From NCBI RefSeq assembly GCF_002812205.1, contig NZ_NPEA01000007.1, forward strand, positions 248,001-312,000: a DNA stretch of 64,000 bases. Direction: 5' to 3'. How positions within the stretch are numbered: the stretch's first letter is position 1; each line of letters starts with the position of its first letter. The stretch is from Leptospira neocaledonica. GTDB lineage: Bacteria; Spirochaetota; Leptospiria; Leptospirales; Leptospiraceae. Below the pieces are notes generated by a model. That model did no database searches and was not told the DNA's origin. It worked only from the letters and a program-made list of their open reading frames with translations. The position numbers were made by a program, and so were the translations under genes. Positions 29,197 through 37,706 of this stretch are shown piece after piece.

Positions 29197-30330
29197 TTAC
29201 TCTACTATTTTTTTGGGGACCGACTCGCTGATCCGAGTGGTAACTTCATAATTGATCGTATAAGTCCAATTTGCATGGTCATCTGCGGAGATTTCTTCTT
29301 CTCTTTCTTTGCCTAAGATCGTGACCACATCCCCGATTTCCGCATCATGGATATGTGTGATATCCAACATGGTCATGTTCATACAGATCCTTCCTAGAAT
29401 CTTTGCTCTTTTCCCGTTTACAAGCATGACTCCATTATTGGAAAGTTTTCGGTCGAGGCCTTCATAATAACCTACAGGGACCACTGCGATCCGAGTTGAC
29501 GCACTTGTTTGGTAAGTAGAACCATACCCCACAAAACTATCTTCCGGAACGGTTTTGATATGAACGATCCTAGTCTTCCAAGAAAGAACCGGAGAAAGGT
29601 TAAAATCTTTTTTGCCGCTTAGATGTAAGGAAAGTCTAGTCTGTAAACTCGGCCAAAGACCGTAGAGAGATATTCCCACACGAACCAAATCATAATGAGC
29701 TTCCGGAAATAACATGGTAGAAGCGGAAGCACACGCATGTTTGACTAAATTTTTAAATCCGAACTTTTCTGCGAGAAGGATCGCTTCCGAAAAAGTTTTC
29801 ATTTGTTCTTTGGAATACTTCTGCTCTAACACATCTTCTGTACTGGCGAAATGAGTAGCGATCCCGTCTATCTTCAATCCTTCCGATTTGATTTCGGAAA
29901 GTGTTCTTTCCAAGTCCGTGCCCGAATAACCTAAACGAGCCATTCCGGTATCCACCTTCAGATGGATTTTAGGAGAAGGTTTACAATTTGTTAAAATTCT
30001 TACTTCTTCGGTTCGTGATACTATGATCCAAAAATTCGGGTCCGATACTTCGGAGATCCTCTCCGCGAGGCCAGGAGTTTCCCCCATGATCAAGATCTTA
30101 AACTCAGGATATTTTCCACGGAGAAGTTTTGCTTCTTCCAAAGAGTTTACCCCGAAAAGATCCGCTCCTCCTTGAAAAGCAAGCTCGGCAGTTTCTAAAA
30201 GTCCATGACCGTAAGCGTTGGATTTGATGACTGCAGTCAGTAAGGTCTTAGTGGAAAGAAGGGCGCGAAAATTTTTTAGGTTCGCTGAGATCGCCGCTCT
30301 GGAAAGTTCTATCCAAGTTCTGTCTTTCAT
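29197..30330 (-). CDS. alr: Alanine racemase
   Basis: Interconverts L- and D-alanine for peptidoglycan. The PLP lysine is K36 in AVIKSNAYGHG. The second catalytic residue, Tyr, is in the VGYGSTYQTS block, and RVGISLYGLWPS and RICMNMTMLDITH are further signatures. 377 residues is the normal size. Downstream on the same strand, 18 bp on, is the PlsC-like gene. It is divergent from the gene at 30492. Confidence 0.97.
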   Translation of the reverse strand: MKDRTWIELSRAAISANLKNFRALLSTKTLLTAVIKSNAYGHGLLETAELAFQGGADLFGVNSLEEAKLLRGKYPEFKILIMGETPGLAERISEVSDPNFWIIVSRTEEVRILTNCKPSPKIHLKVDTGMARLGYSGTDLERTLSEIKSEGLKIDGIATHFASTEDVLEQKYSKEQMKTFSEAILLAEKFGFKNLVKHACASASTMLFPEAHYDLVRVGISLYGLWPSLQTRLSLHLSGKKDFNLSPVLSWKTRIVHIKTVPEDSFVGYGSTYQTSASTRIAVVPVGYYEGLDRKLSNNGVMLVNGKRAKILGRICMNMTMLDITHIHDAEIGDVVTILGKEREEEISADDHANWTYTINYEVTTRISESVPKKIVE

Positions 30331-30491
30331 TCTTTGAAATTAGCGCAGGATCTCCAGTCATGAGCCCCTTTTACGGCCTGTCTGTCATTCGGATTTTTCC
30401 TTTCGACCGAGAGGAAAAAAGGGTTTCCCGAGCGGGGAAATACAAACAGACTGCCCGAGAAACGGCTAATCAAATTCCTCAGGAACCCCGG

Positions 30492-30980
30492 ATGAAACAA
30501 TATAAAGTAGTACAAACTTTCCCAGTTCCCCTCCAAGATCTACTCAGAGCAAGAGAAGATAGATACAAATATTTAGATAGATTCCCCGAATTGAAAAACG
30601 TGGAATTATTGGAGGAAAGAAAAGAGGGAAACAAAGTTTACCAAAAAAGAAAGGTAAAGTTAGCCGAATCCCTGCCAAAGGTGCTTGCTACACTTCTTTC
30701 GGATCCTTCTCTTTTGGAAGATTCCGTATTCGATATCTCTACAAATACCCATGAATTTACGATCGCTCCTCCGGGAAACGATTCCATAGTCACCATCAAA
30801 GGGTTCTCCGTATACAAGGAGATTGGTCCTGGTGAATCCGAGAGAAGTTACGACGTTAAAGTCAACTCCGGAGTATTCTTAATGGGCTCCGTGATTGAAA
30901 CAGTGATCGAAGAGATCCATAGACATTCATTGGAGAAGGACAAGAACTCCATCTCCGAATTCCTGAAAAAGGGAGATTGA
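30492..30980 (+). CDS. DUF2505-like (START-superfamily) protein
   Basis: A 163-residue protein of alpha/beta composition (KVVQTFPVPLQDLLRAREDRYKYLDRFPELKNVELLEE) with the long C-terminal helix typical of START-like/DUF2505 proteins, which bind hydrophobic ligands. The frame is open from 30360, but the first 44 residues there are Arg-rich and unlike a protein N-terminus. AGGA at 30481-30484 is well spaced for the ATG at 30492, so I start there. It is divergent from alr and ends at an intrinsic terminator. Ligand unknown. Confidence 0.7.
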   Translation: MKQYKVVQTFPVPLQDLLRAREDRYKYLDRFPELKNVELLEERKEGNKVYQKRKVKLAESLPKVLATLLSDPSLLEDSVFDISTNTHEFTIAPPGNDSIVTIKGFSVYKEIGPGESERSYDVKVNSGVFLMGSVIETVIEEIHRHSLEKDKNSISEFLKKGD

Positions 30981-30988
30981 AATTTGGA

Positions 30989-31017
30989 AAGAAGCCCATT
31001 GCGGCTTCTTCTTTATT
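30989..31017 (+). terminator. Rho-independent terminator after the START-like gene
   Basis: AAGAAGCC (30989-30996) pairs with GGCTTCTT (31003-31010) around CATTGC, then CTTTATT. It lies between convergent genes, with its T-run touching the stop of the thioredoxin-like gene. Confidence 0.8.
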
Positions 31018-31465
31018 ACAAAATCGTTTCTAGATCCGATCTGCTGGGCAATCCCGGTCTCGTGATCAAAAGTTCCTCTCCCAAATTAAATACTCCCCAC
31101 GCGGGTTTAGATTCTTGTATCGCCGGCAGTATTTCTGAGAATCTATCGTCGGAGAGGATGGTTTCGTAATCGGGATCTTCTTCTTCCAATCTAACAATAC
31201 TCCAACCTAAAGAATCTAATTCCTCTAGGAGTGTGGTACTTACGCCACAGTCACCGCAAGCTCTAGGAGTTAAGAGAAGTATGATTCCTTTTTTTTCGTT
31301 CTTCTCTGCGCTCGCGATCGCTTCTTGTTTGGAATGAAAAACAAAAGAAGAAGTTTTCCAGAAGCTAAACTTATCTCTGCCTATATAAATCAGCGTACCT
31401 AAAATACCCCAAAAAAGCCCGAAAAAGCTCAAAAGGACCCATTTTTGAATTCGTGTATTTTTGAT
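31016..31465 (-). CDS. Membrane-anchored thioredoxin-like protein, probable non-AUG start
   Basis: A protein of about 149 residues with an N-terminal membrane helix (LLSFFGLFWGILGTLIYIG) and a thioredoxin-like domain holding CGDC in LTPRACGDCG. This is a CxxC redox centre on the far side of the membrane or, with no export, facing the cytoplasm. The nearest standard start is a TTG at 31432, which has no ribosome site and no charged residues before the helix. A strong AAGGAG (31473-31478) lies upstream of three in-frame ATC codons at 31463-31471. Starting at ATC 31465 adds KNTRIQKW before the helix. No ATG, GTG or TTG lies between the upstream in-frame stop and 31432. Confidence 0.65.
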   Translation of the reverse strand: MKNTRIQKWVLLSFFGLFWGILGTLIYIGRDKFSFWKTSSFVFHSKQEAIASAEKNEKKGIILLLTPRACGDCGVSTTLLEELDSLGWSIVRLEEEDPDYETILSDDRFSEILPAIQESKPAWGVFNLGEELLITRPGLPSRSDLETIL

Positions 31466-31662
31466 GATGATTCTCCTTATGTGATTCTTAGACTAGACTC
31501 GTCAGGAAATTCTAATGTAATATCTTTTTAGGATCTTCCGATCTTAGAAAAAGCTGCACAGAAAAAATAAATATAAATTTACGTAGAGAGTTGACAAAAA
31601 AACATAGTCATACGCATGCTCGGTTACTAAACCAAAATCGGTTCGGAGGTGTCAGGCAGTAG

Positions 31663-32049
31663 ATGAACGCATTGGGAAAGCACGTAATTGCAGAATTTTA
31701 TGAGTGTGATTACGAGACCATCAACAATCACGAATTGGTAGAAGATATCATGTTGAAGGCAGTCGACCTCTCCGGTGCCACCACAGTTAAATCTGTTTTT
31801 CATAGATTTAGCCCGTTTGGTGTGAGCGGTGTGGTTGTCGTGAGCGAATCCCATTTCGCTATACATACCTGGCCAGAATACGGTTATTGCGCTATCGACG
31901 TCTTCACTTGCGGAGACTTAATCGATAATCAGGCAGCTCTGGAATATCTCAAGGAACGCTTCGGCTCGAAGAGCATCTCCGTAGTGGAAATGAAGCGCGG
32001 TTTGTTGAAACTTGGCGTAGACCTACCTCACAAACCAGTTGGGAAATAA
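31663..32049 (+). CDS. speD: S-adenosylmethionine decarboxylase proenzyme (SpeH type)
   Basis: Makes decarboxylated SAM, the aminopropyl donor for spermidine. The proenzyme cleaves itself at E62-S63 (VSESHFAIHTWPE), and S63 becomes the pyruvoyl group. H68 and C83 (DVFTCG) complete the catalytic set, with the same numbering as the Thermotoga maritima enzyme. At 128 residues it is the short bacterial/archaeal form. GGAGGTG ends about 12 bp before the ATG. It is followed by the SET-SpeD fusion and speE in the same direction. Confidence 0.95.
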   Translation: MNALGKHVIAEFYECDYETINNHELVEDIMLKAVDLSGATTVKSVFHRFSPFGVSGVVVVSESHFAIHTWPEYGYCAIDVFTCGDLIDNQAALEYLKERFGSKSISVVEMKRGLLKLGVDLPHKPVGK

Positions 32050-32166
32050 GTATCTTCTCTCCGGCAGAGCCGGAAACACCCTAATTGATAAAGACGAGTT
32101 CCCCTCTCCGGGAGGAAGGGTCGACTTCACTTATTTTCAAACTTTAATGAGGAGAGGTATCAGAGA
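32050..32166 (+). other. Structured leader between speD and the SET-SpeD fusion gene
   Basis: Holds a stem-loop CCGGC-AGA-GCCGG at 32061-32073 and a C-rich/G-rich region (CCCCTCTCC...GGGAGGAAGGG) at about 32101-32120 that can fold. AGGAGAGG near 32150 is the ribosome site. There is no T-run, so these are more likely processing or control elements than a terminator. Confidence 0.4.
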
Positions 32167-33033
32167 ATGAGCCTAAAGATCCAAGACCAACTTAAAATTG
32201 TTAATCGTTTTTCTTATCTAAGAAATAGTATCGAAATCGCTACCACTGATAAGGGAGAAGCTTTCCTTTACACGAAGGAAACTATCTCTGCAGGAGAAGT
32301 TGTAGCAGTTTGGGGAGGAAAAGCAGTTCATAAGAATGAACTTGCAGGACTTTCCGGACTTTCTTCTCCTCATAGAGTCCATAAGGACTTCTACCTGGTT
32401 TCTCCTTTGCATGATGACGGAATTGATTCCGTTCATTATATCCGCCAATCTGCGGATGCAAACTGCGGTTTTCAGGGGGATATCACTCTGGTTGCTCTTC
32501 GTGACATCGAAGCCGGCCAAGAGATCACTTATCATCCTGCGATGAAAAATCCTGAACTCGCATGGGCTCGCAACGAAGAGTCAGAAATCGTCCGTAAACG
32601 TTTTAATGGAAGTTTCCCTACGTATATCCAATCCAAGATCGAATCCGATCCTGAATTGAAAGTATACGAGCCTTTCAAAGACGGAGCATGGGGACTTCTT
32701 ACCTCCATCGATCTGGAAAGCTGTGACGCGGCTTTGATTCGTGACGCGGATGCAATCAAACAATACGTAATCGAACTCTGCGATCTAATCGAAATGAAAC
32801 GTTTCGGTGAAACCCAAGTGGTATATTTCGGAGAAGACGATCGTGTTGCCGGTTACTCCATGGTGCAGTTGATTGAGACTTCTTGTATCTCTGCTCACTT
32901 CGCAAACGATACCAATACTTCTTATATCGATATCTTCTCTTGTAAAGGATACGATCCTAAAGTTGCGGCTGAGTTTACTCGCAAATTTTTCAAAGGCGCT
33001 GCAATGCGTCTTACAGTAACAAACCGCTTCTAA
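32167..33033 (+). CDS. Fusion protein: degenerate SET domain plus SpeD-like pyruvoyl decarboxylase domain
   Basis: A 288-residue two-domain protein. Residues 21-125 read as a SET domain (GEAFLYTKETISAGEVVAVWGG, then GFQGDITLVALRDIEAGQEITY), but the SAM-binding NHSCxPN block is degenerate: R93-Q94-S95-A96-D97-A98-N99. Residues 175-288 follow the SpeD pattern (IDLESCD, GYSMVQLIETSCISAHF, YIDIFSCKG). S239, H244 and C259 have the same spacing as S63, H68 and C83 in the SpeD next door (5 and 15 residues), so self-cleavage to a pyruvoyl enzyme is plausible. The residue before the Ser is Thr, not Glu. It lies between speD and speE. Substrate unknown. Confidence 0.8.
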   Translation: MSLKIQDQLKIVNRFSYLRNSIEIATTDKGEAFLYTKETISAGEVVAVWGGKAVHKNELAGLSGLSSPHRVHKDFYLVSPLHDDGIDSVHYIRQSADANCGFQGDITLVALRDIEAGQEITYHPAMKNPELAWARNEESEIVRKRFNGSFPTYIQSKIESDPELKVYEPFKDGAWGLLTSIDLESCDAALIRDADAIKQYVIELCDLIEMKRFGETQVVYFGEDDRVAGYSMVQLIETSCISAHFANDTNTSYIDIFSCKGYDPKVAAEFTRKFFKGAAMRLTVTNRF

Positions 33034-33042
33034 GAGGTACTA

Positions 33043-33885
33043 TTGGAACTTTGGCTAGACGAGACCCTCGAGTTACCTAACGGAAGGGCTCTCAAGATTA
33101 GAGTGAAGGAGTTCTTACATTCTCGTAAGACTCCTTTTCAAAAAATAGACGTATTCGAATCCCAAAGTTTTGGCAGAATGTTCACTCTTGACGGAGTGGT
33201 CATGATGACCGAAGCGGACGAGTTCGCGTATCATGAAATGATCGCTCACGTTCCTATGATGAGCCATCCGAATCCTGAAAAAGTTTTAGTGATCGGTGGT
33301 GGGGACGGCGGAACCGTTCGTGAGATCCTAAAACATCCTTCCGTAAAAGAAGTACATCTTTGTGAGATCGATAAGGGAGTTGTAGACGTTTGTTACGAAT
33401 ACTTCCCGGAGATCGCAAATGCAATGAAGGACCCAAGAGTGGTTCATGCATACGAAGACGGAGCTAAATACGTTCAGGATTATAAGGAATACTTCGACGT
33501 GATCTGCGTGGATTCTTCCGATCCTGTCGGCCCTGCAGAAGTTTTATTTAAAAGACCTTTCTATGAGACAATGGCTGCTTCCTTAAAACAAGGCGGGATC
33601 TGCACCAGTCAGGCGGAAAGTTTTTATTATCACGGAAAAATAATTAAGGAATTATTCCAATTCATTCCTCAGGTATTCGATCATTGTGGATATTATTTCA
33701 CAGTGGTTCCTACTTATCCTTCCGGAATTATAGGTTTTACTTATTGTTCCAAAGGACCGGATCCCTATAAGGTTCAACCTGATCCGAATAGAGTTCCAAA
33801 AGGTTTAAAATACTACTCTGCCGAAATCCATAAGGCTGCGTTTACTCTTCCTCCATTCGCGCAAGAGTACATCGTAAGAAAATAA
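33043..33885 (+). CDS. speE: Spermidine synthase
   Basis: Transfers aminopropyl from decarboxylated SAM to putrescine. 280 residues with the Rossmann-like GGGDGGTVREILKHP loop, an acidic HLCEID block for the nucleoside, and DSSDPVGPAEVLF at the amine-binding gate. The start is TTG at 33043 with AGAGG just upstream, 9 bp after the fusion gene. Its stop overlaps the pyrF start (TAATG). No gene for ornithine or arginine decarboxylase of a standard type is adjacent, so the putrescine source is not seen here. Confidence 0.95.
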   Translation: MELWLDETLELPNGRALKIRVKEFLHSRKTPFQKIDVFESQSFGRMFTLDGVVMMTEADEFAYHEMIAHVPMMSHPNPEKVLVIGGGDGGTVREILKHPSVKEVHLCEIDKGVVDVCYEYFPEIANAMKDPRVVHAYEDGAKYVQDYKEYFDVICVDSSDPVGPAEVLFKRPFYETMAASLKQGGICTSQAESFYYHGKIIKELFQFIPQVFDHCGYYFTVVPTYPSGIIGFTYCSKGPDPYKVQPDPNRVPKGLKYYSAEIHKAAFTLPPFAQEYIVRK

Positions 33886-34694
33886 TGGATTTCTATTCCA
33901 AATTCGTAAAAAGAAGGGAGATATTAAACTCCCTTCTTTGCGTTGGAATCGACCCCGACATTACTAAACTTCCTCCTTCCTTAGAAAAAACCTCTGACAA
34001 ACTTTACGTATTCTCCAGAGAGATCGTAGATGCTACCGCAGAATATGCGGTTGCTTATAAACCGAATATTGCATTCTTCGAAGCGTTCGGTTCCAAAGGA
34101 ATCGAACAGTTTGAAAGACTGATCTCTCATATTAAAACAAATTATCCTGAGATCCCGATCGTTGCGGATGCAAAACGAGGAGACTTAGATAATACTGCAA
34201 GACAGTATGCTAAGTTCTTTTTCAAAGAATTGGGAGTGGATTCGCTTACTCTTTCTCCTTATATGGGTTCTGATACGATCAAACCTTTTGTCGAAGACGA
34301 GTCCAGAATGGTATTCTTACTTTGTCTGACTTCTAATCCTGATTCATCCGAATTGCAGAAAAAAACATTCTCCGAAACAGGTCGGACCTTATACAGAGAA
34401 GTCGCGGCTCTGAGTGAAAAATTCCCTACTAAAAATGTGGGCCTGGTCGTCGGAGCCACTCATCCTAAGGAATTATTAGAAATTCGTAAAGCTCATCCGG
34501 ATCGTATCTTTTTGATTCCTGGATATGGAGCCCAAGGTGCCTCCTTAGAAGAAGTGATTTCCGTTTGTGGAAAGAACTCCTTGGTCAATTCTTCCAGAAG
34601 TATTATATTTTCTTCTTCCGGTCCTGATTTCGCTCAGGCAGCGGGAAAAGCAGCTTCCTCAATTACGGAGCAGATGAGAAAGCTACTTAGTTAA
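33885..34694 (+). CDS. pyrF: Orotidine 5'-phosphate decarboxylase (type 2)
   Basis: Last step of de novo UMP synthesis. Catalytic residues are in VADAKRGDLDNTARQYA (the D-K-x-x-D set), with LCVGIDPD at the N-terminus and LIPGYGAQG for the phosphate. 269 residues fits type 2 OMP decarboxylase (about 270-280). The ATG overlaps the speE stop by one base, so it belongs to the polyamine operon by layout. It is convergent with the gene at 34700. Confidence 0.96.
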   Translation: MDFYSKFVKRREILNSLLCVGIDPDITKLPPSLEKTSDKLYVFSREIVDATAEYAVAYKPNIAFFEAFGSKGIEQFERLISHIKTNYPEIPIVADAKRGDLDNTARQYAKFFFKELGVDSLTLSPYMGSDTIKPFVEDESRMVFLLCLTSNPDSSELQKKTFSETGRTLYREVAALSEKFPTKNVGLVVGATHPKELLEIRKAHPDRIFLIPGYGAQGASLEEVISVCGKNSLVNSSRSIIFSSSGPDFAQAAGKAASSITEQMRKLLS

Positions 34695-34699
34695 AATCC

Positions 34700-35392
34700 T
34701 TATCGGAAGGCAAATGCCTCCAACTTATCCGAGCGAGAGTTATCTGTCGGAGTTTCTGCCTTAGATTCGATCGTTCCTAGATAAGAACCGACTCCAATCC
34801 ATGCACTATAATCTTGGTAAGCCAGATCGGTTCCAGAAATATATCTATGAATATTAGAAGCTTCCGCTTCTAAAAACAGAAACGCTCTCTCAAAATTAGC
34901 CCTTAAGCCTAGTCTTTCAAAAACACGATAAGATTTAGCATCCGAGCTTCCTATCCCGATTCCCAAAGAAACGTATGGATCCAAGGTTTTGCCGGGACGA
35001 AAATGGAATGTAGTACCTATGTCTAAGAAGTTCATTTTCACAAACTCGCCTTTGTCGATCGCTTTACCGAAGTTTAAATATTGGATATAGGAAACAGGTT
35101 GCCCTTCAGAAAAGATCAGAGCGATATTTTTGTCCCACTCTTCCATTTTTTTAATGGAGTAGTTCGAGTTGGTTGCTCCCAATTCCAAACCGAAATATCT
35201 GGGATTGTACTCGGCAGAGATCCTATATGCGGAACTCGTTCCATAGTCATTATTTTCGTTTCGGACTTCTCCTCGTCCTGCTCCTAACTTTATAGTCCAT
35301 GCTGTGTTTTGGCTTATGTCAGTAGAAGTGTCCTTTGCCATGATCTGCATTGCAGGAATACAAATCGCTATCCCTAAAAGTAAACTTTTCAT
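34700..35392 (-). CDS. Outer-membrane beta-barrel protein
   Basis: A 230-residue protein with a signal peptide (MKSLLLGIAICIPAMQIMAK, likely cut after MAK or before it) and alternating hydrophobic strands ending in aromatic residues (YFGLELGATNSNYS, DPYVSLGIGIGS, YSAWIGVGSYLG). This is the pattern of an 8-stranded OmpW/OmpX-like barrel. A GTG at 35404 opens the frame, but GGTGA precedes the ATG at 35392, which gives a proper signal peptide. No ligand can be inferred. It is convergent with pyrF. Confidence 0.75.
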   Translation of the reverse strand: MKSLLLGIAICIPAMQIMAKDTSTDISQNTAWTIKLGAGRGEVRNENNDYGTSSAYRISAEYNPRYFGLELGATNSNYSIKKMEEWDKNIALIFSEGQPVSYIQYLNFGKAIDKGEFVKMNFLDIGTTFHFRPGKTLDPYVSLGIGIGSSDAKSYRVFERLGLRANFERAFLFLEAEASNIHRYISGTDLAYQDYSAWIGVGSYLGTIESKAETPTDNSRSDKLEAFAFR

Positions 35393-35599
35393 TTGAATCG
35401 TCACCGCCTAATATTTGTTAAACGGATTGGATCTTTTGTATTACTAATCGGTTCCCTATAGAAAGTAATTTATAAAACGAGAATAGTTCTTATTCGCATA
35501 GATATTATACAGAGGGTAGACCGATCCGATCTAGATAACGGTTCCTTCTCAATTAGAAAATTTTTAAAATTTTGTTTTTTAAGTATTTGTTGTTCTAAG

Positions 35600-36856
35600 T
35601 TATAGAGCAATTCGGTCTGTAGTGAGATCTCTAAGTCCTTTTCGGATCAAGTAGGGAAGGGCAAGAATCAAAAATATGGAAGAAGAAATCAGAATCAAAG
35701 CTATGATCGAAACGATAGAATGGATCATCTTGCTATAAGATTCATAAGGATAACCTATTTCATAAATCCTGCCTTCCGAATAGAATGTGTACCAGATAAT
35801 GTATACAGGTTTATTTTCAGGAAGAGATAATACTCTGTACATTCTTTTGGAGATATATTCTCCTTCGTTATTATCGGAAGAATCAGATCGAGACGTATTA
35901 TTTGGGTTCGAACTGGAAATTAAATACAACACATCCTTAGGTAGAATATTACCTCTGCCTAATTTTAGGTTTTCTCTTAAATTTTCTATTTCCGTTTTTT
36001 TTGCTTCGTCATAATGACTTTCGATCAGTACAAAACTAATCCGAGCAACCACACAAAGAAGAATCAATACGGTTGCCAAAGAAACTCCTAGTATTTTGAT
36101 CATAAAAGAAGAAGGTTCCGGGAAATAATTCAAATACAGCACCGTATAAAAGAAGAGCTGCAAGCTTGTGGCAGAAGTTAGTATCAATTGAAAATTGGAA
36201 AAAGAAAGATAACCCAATCCGTAAAAAGTATAAGTAAGAGAGAATAATCCATGCAGTAAGATTGCCAAACCGAAATTGCGGGACATTTGGATGGCTCTTT
36301 CTTTTTCTATTATTGCATTTGTATTAGGCTCAAATGAAAGTCCCTTTCTTACATTGATATTTTCTCTTAAGATCACGACCAAGATCCAGATGAATGTCAA
36401 AAAATGAATGGAACCCATTGGAGCCGTAGATGCAGGGTTCTGGAATTCAAACATTTGAATGCTGAAATTATAAGATACATCTGAGTTGATATTCTTCAAA
36501 ACATAGAACAAAAATCCAAACATTCCTGCAGAGAATAATGTTAATAATGCGATTCTGGATTCTTTTTTGCGGTCTATTCCGAAAAACGAATATATAAAAT
36601 ACAAAAGTACTAGATTTGAAAATGAAGTATATAGCGCGATCAAGAAGCAGGCGGGTTTAGAAAGGGAAGGCAAAAACAAAGAAGTACGGACCAAAAATCC
36701 GAAATTCAAAAAAAGTACAAATAATAGGTAAATTACTAAGATCCATGCCTGTACAGTTTTTCCTTTTAGTTTCAACAAAGAGATGATCAGGAAAACCGTG
36801 AATATGGTCCCTGAAATATAACCAATAGAATGGTAGGAAAACTGGAAGATGTCCAT
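35600..36856 (-). CDS. Polytopic sensor-like membrane protein, apparently truncated
   Basis: A 418-residue protein with seven to eight membrane helices in the first 285 residues, an extracytoplasmic domain (about 290-380), and a last helix (SIVSIIALILISSSIFLILALPYLI) followed by only RKGLRDLTTDRIAL before the stop. Leptospiral sensors of this layout normally continue into a HAMP segment and a cyclase, phosphatase or kinase domain, so this looks like a receptor half that has lost its output domain. A hairpin abuts the ATG and I see no ribosome site. It could also be a genuine receptor that acts through a partner. Confidence 0.7.
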   Translation of the reverse strand: MDIFQFSYHSIGYISGTIFTVFLIISLLKLKGKTVQAWILVIYLLFVLFLNFGFLVRTSLFLPSLSKPACFLIALYTSFSNLVLLYFIYSFFGIDRKKESRIALLTLFSAGMFGFLFYVLKNINSDVSYNFSIQMFEFQNPASTAPMGSIHFLTFIWILVVILRENINVRKGLSFEPNTNAIIEKERAIQMSRNFGLAILLHGLFSLTYTFYGLGYLSFSNFQLILTSATSLQLFFYTVLYLNYFPEPSSFMIKILGVSLATVLILLCVVARISFVLIESHYDEAKKTEIENLRENLKLGRGNILPKDVLYLISSSNPNNTSRSDSSDNNEGEYISKRMYRVLSLPENKPVYIIWYTFYSEGRIYEIGYPYESYSKMIHSIVSIIALILISSSIFLILALPYLIRKGLRDLTTDRIAL

Positions 36857-36884
36857 ACGAAGCAGCTATTACCGCTTGCTTCGT
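36857..36884 (-). promoter_or_regulatory. Stem-loop abutting the start codon of the sensor-like gene
   Basis: ACGAAGCA (36857-36864) and TGCTTCGT (36877-36884) pair perfectly with a 12-base spacer. In the mRNA of the - strand gene the stem ends exactly at the ATG (36856), where a ribosome site should be. It may block translation or be a protein operator. Confidence 0.45.
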
Positions 36885-37094
36885 ATTGTTTTTAGGTCTT
36901 TGCCGAGGTAAAACGAAAAATTAGGCTATTCCCGGATAAAAATGAGAAGGATTTTAAATCGAGCTTAACGGATTTTCTTCCTCTGTAGGCACTCTTCTAT
37001 TAAAATCGTCTTACTTTACATATCCAATCCAAGGCCCGAAAGGACCATTTGAAATTGGATTTAAACTTAAAAAAATCTAGGCCTGGAGAACTGA

Positions 37095-37544
37095 TTGGAA
37101 CTTTCAAAATTTTTGTCGGAACTTCTACAGGCGTATGCAGGCCCCGGATTGACTCTGGTTTCTTTCGCGGCGGCCACCTTGCTACCTTTTAGTTCAGAGG
37201 CGGCACTTATGGGAGCGATCTGGTCCGGACTTTCTCCGGGAGAAGCAGTATTTTGGGCTTCGATTGGGAACTGTGCAGCATGTGCTTTCAATTATTCTTT
37301 AGGTTATTGGTTCGGAAAAAAAATAGAAGAACGGATCTCTGAATCAAAAACATATTCTGGCTGGGCGGAAAAAATGTCTAGATGGGGATACTGGGCATTG
37401 GGATTTTCTTTTCTCCCGTTCGTAGGAGATCCAATCACTGTGCTTTCGGGGTTTTTCCGCCAAAAGTTTTGGATCTTTGTCTTGATAGTATTTTCTCTCA
37501 GAATCTTAAGATACCTCGCCCTTGCTTACGGTTTTCGCCCGTAA
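37095..37544 (+). CDS. YqaA/DedA-like (VTT domain) membrane protein
   Basis: A 149-residue inner-membrane protein with four hydrophobic segments. It has the SNARE-associated/VTT-family layout: SFAAATLLPFSSEAALMGA near the N-terminus, GNCAACAFNYSLGYWFGKK in the middle, and GFSFLPFVGDPITVLSGFFR near the C-terminus. YqaA is the short member of this family; such proteins are thought to move or scramble lipids. The start is TTG at 37095 with CTGGAG upstream. Confidence 0.85.
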   Translation: MELSKFLSELLQAYAGPGLTLVSFAAATLLPFSSEAALMGAIWSGLSPGEAVFWASIGNCAACAFNYSLGYWFGKKIEERISESKTYSGWAEKMSRWGYWALGFSFLPFVGDPITVLSGFFRQKFWIFVLIVFSLRILRYLALAYGFRP

Positions 37545-37706
37545 TTTTTGTTTTTACTAAAACTCCGATTTACCTTTTAATGACCGAGCTCTGGAAAATT
37601 TTTTCCAAACCGTATTTGTAAAAACTAAGTCTATAGAGAAACCTTTTGGATCCTTTCTCGAAGGATTCTCTAACAACATACAAAACAATAAGGAAGAAGG
37701 AAGTTT

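Noticed and set aside
31591..31620. speD promoter built on the perfect TTGACA at 31591
   Set aside because: No acceptable -10 hexamer at 16-18 bp spacing.
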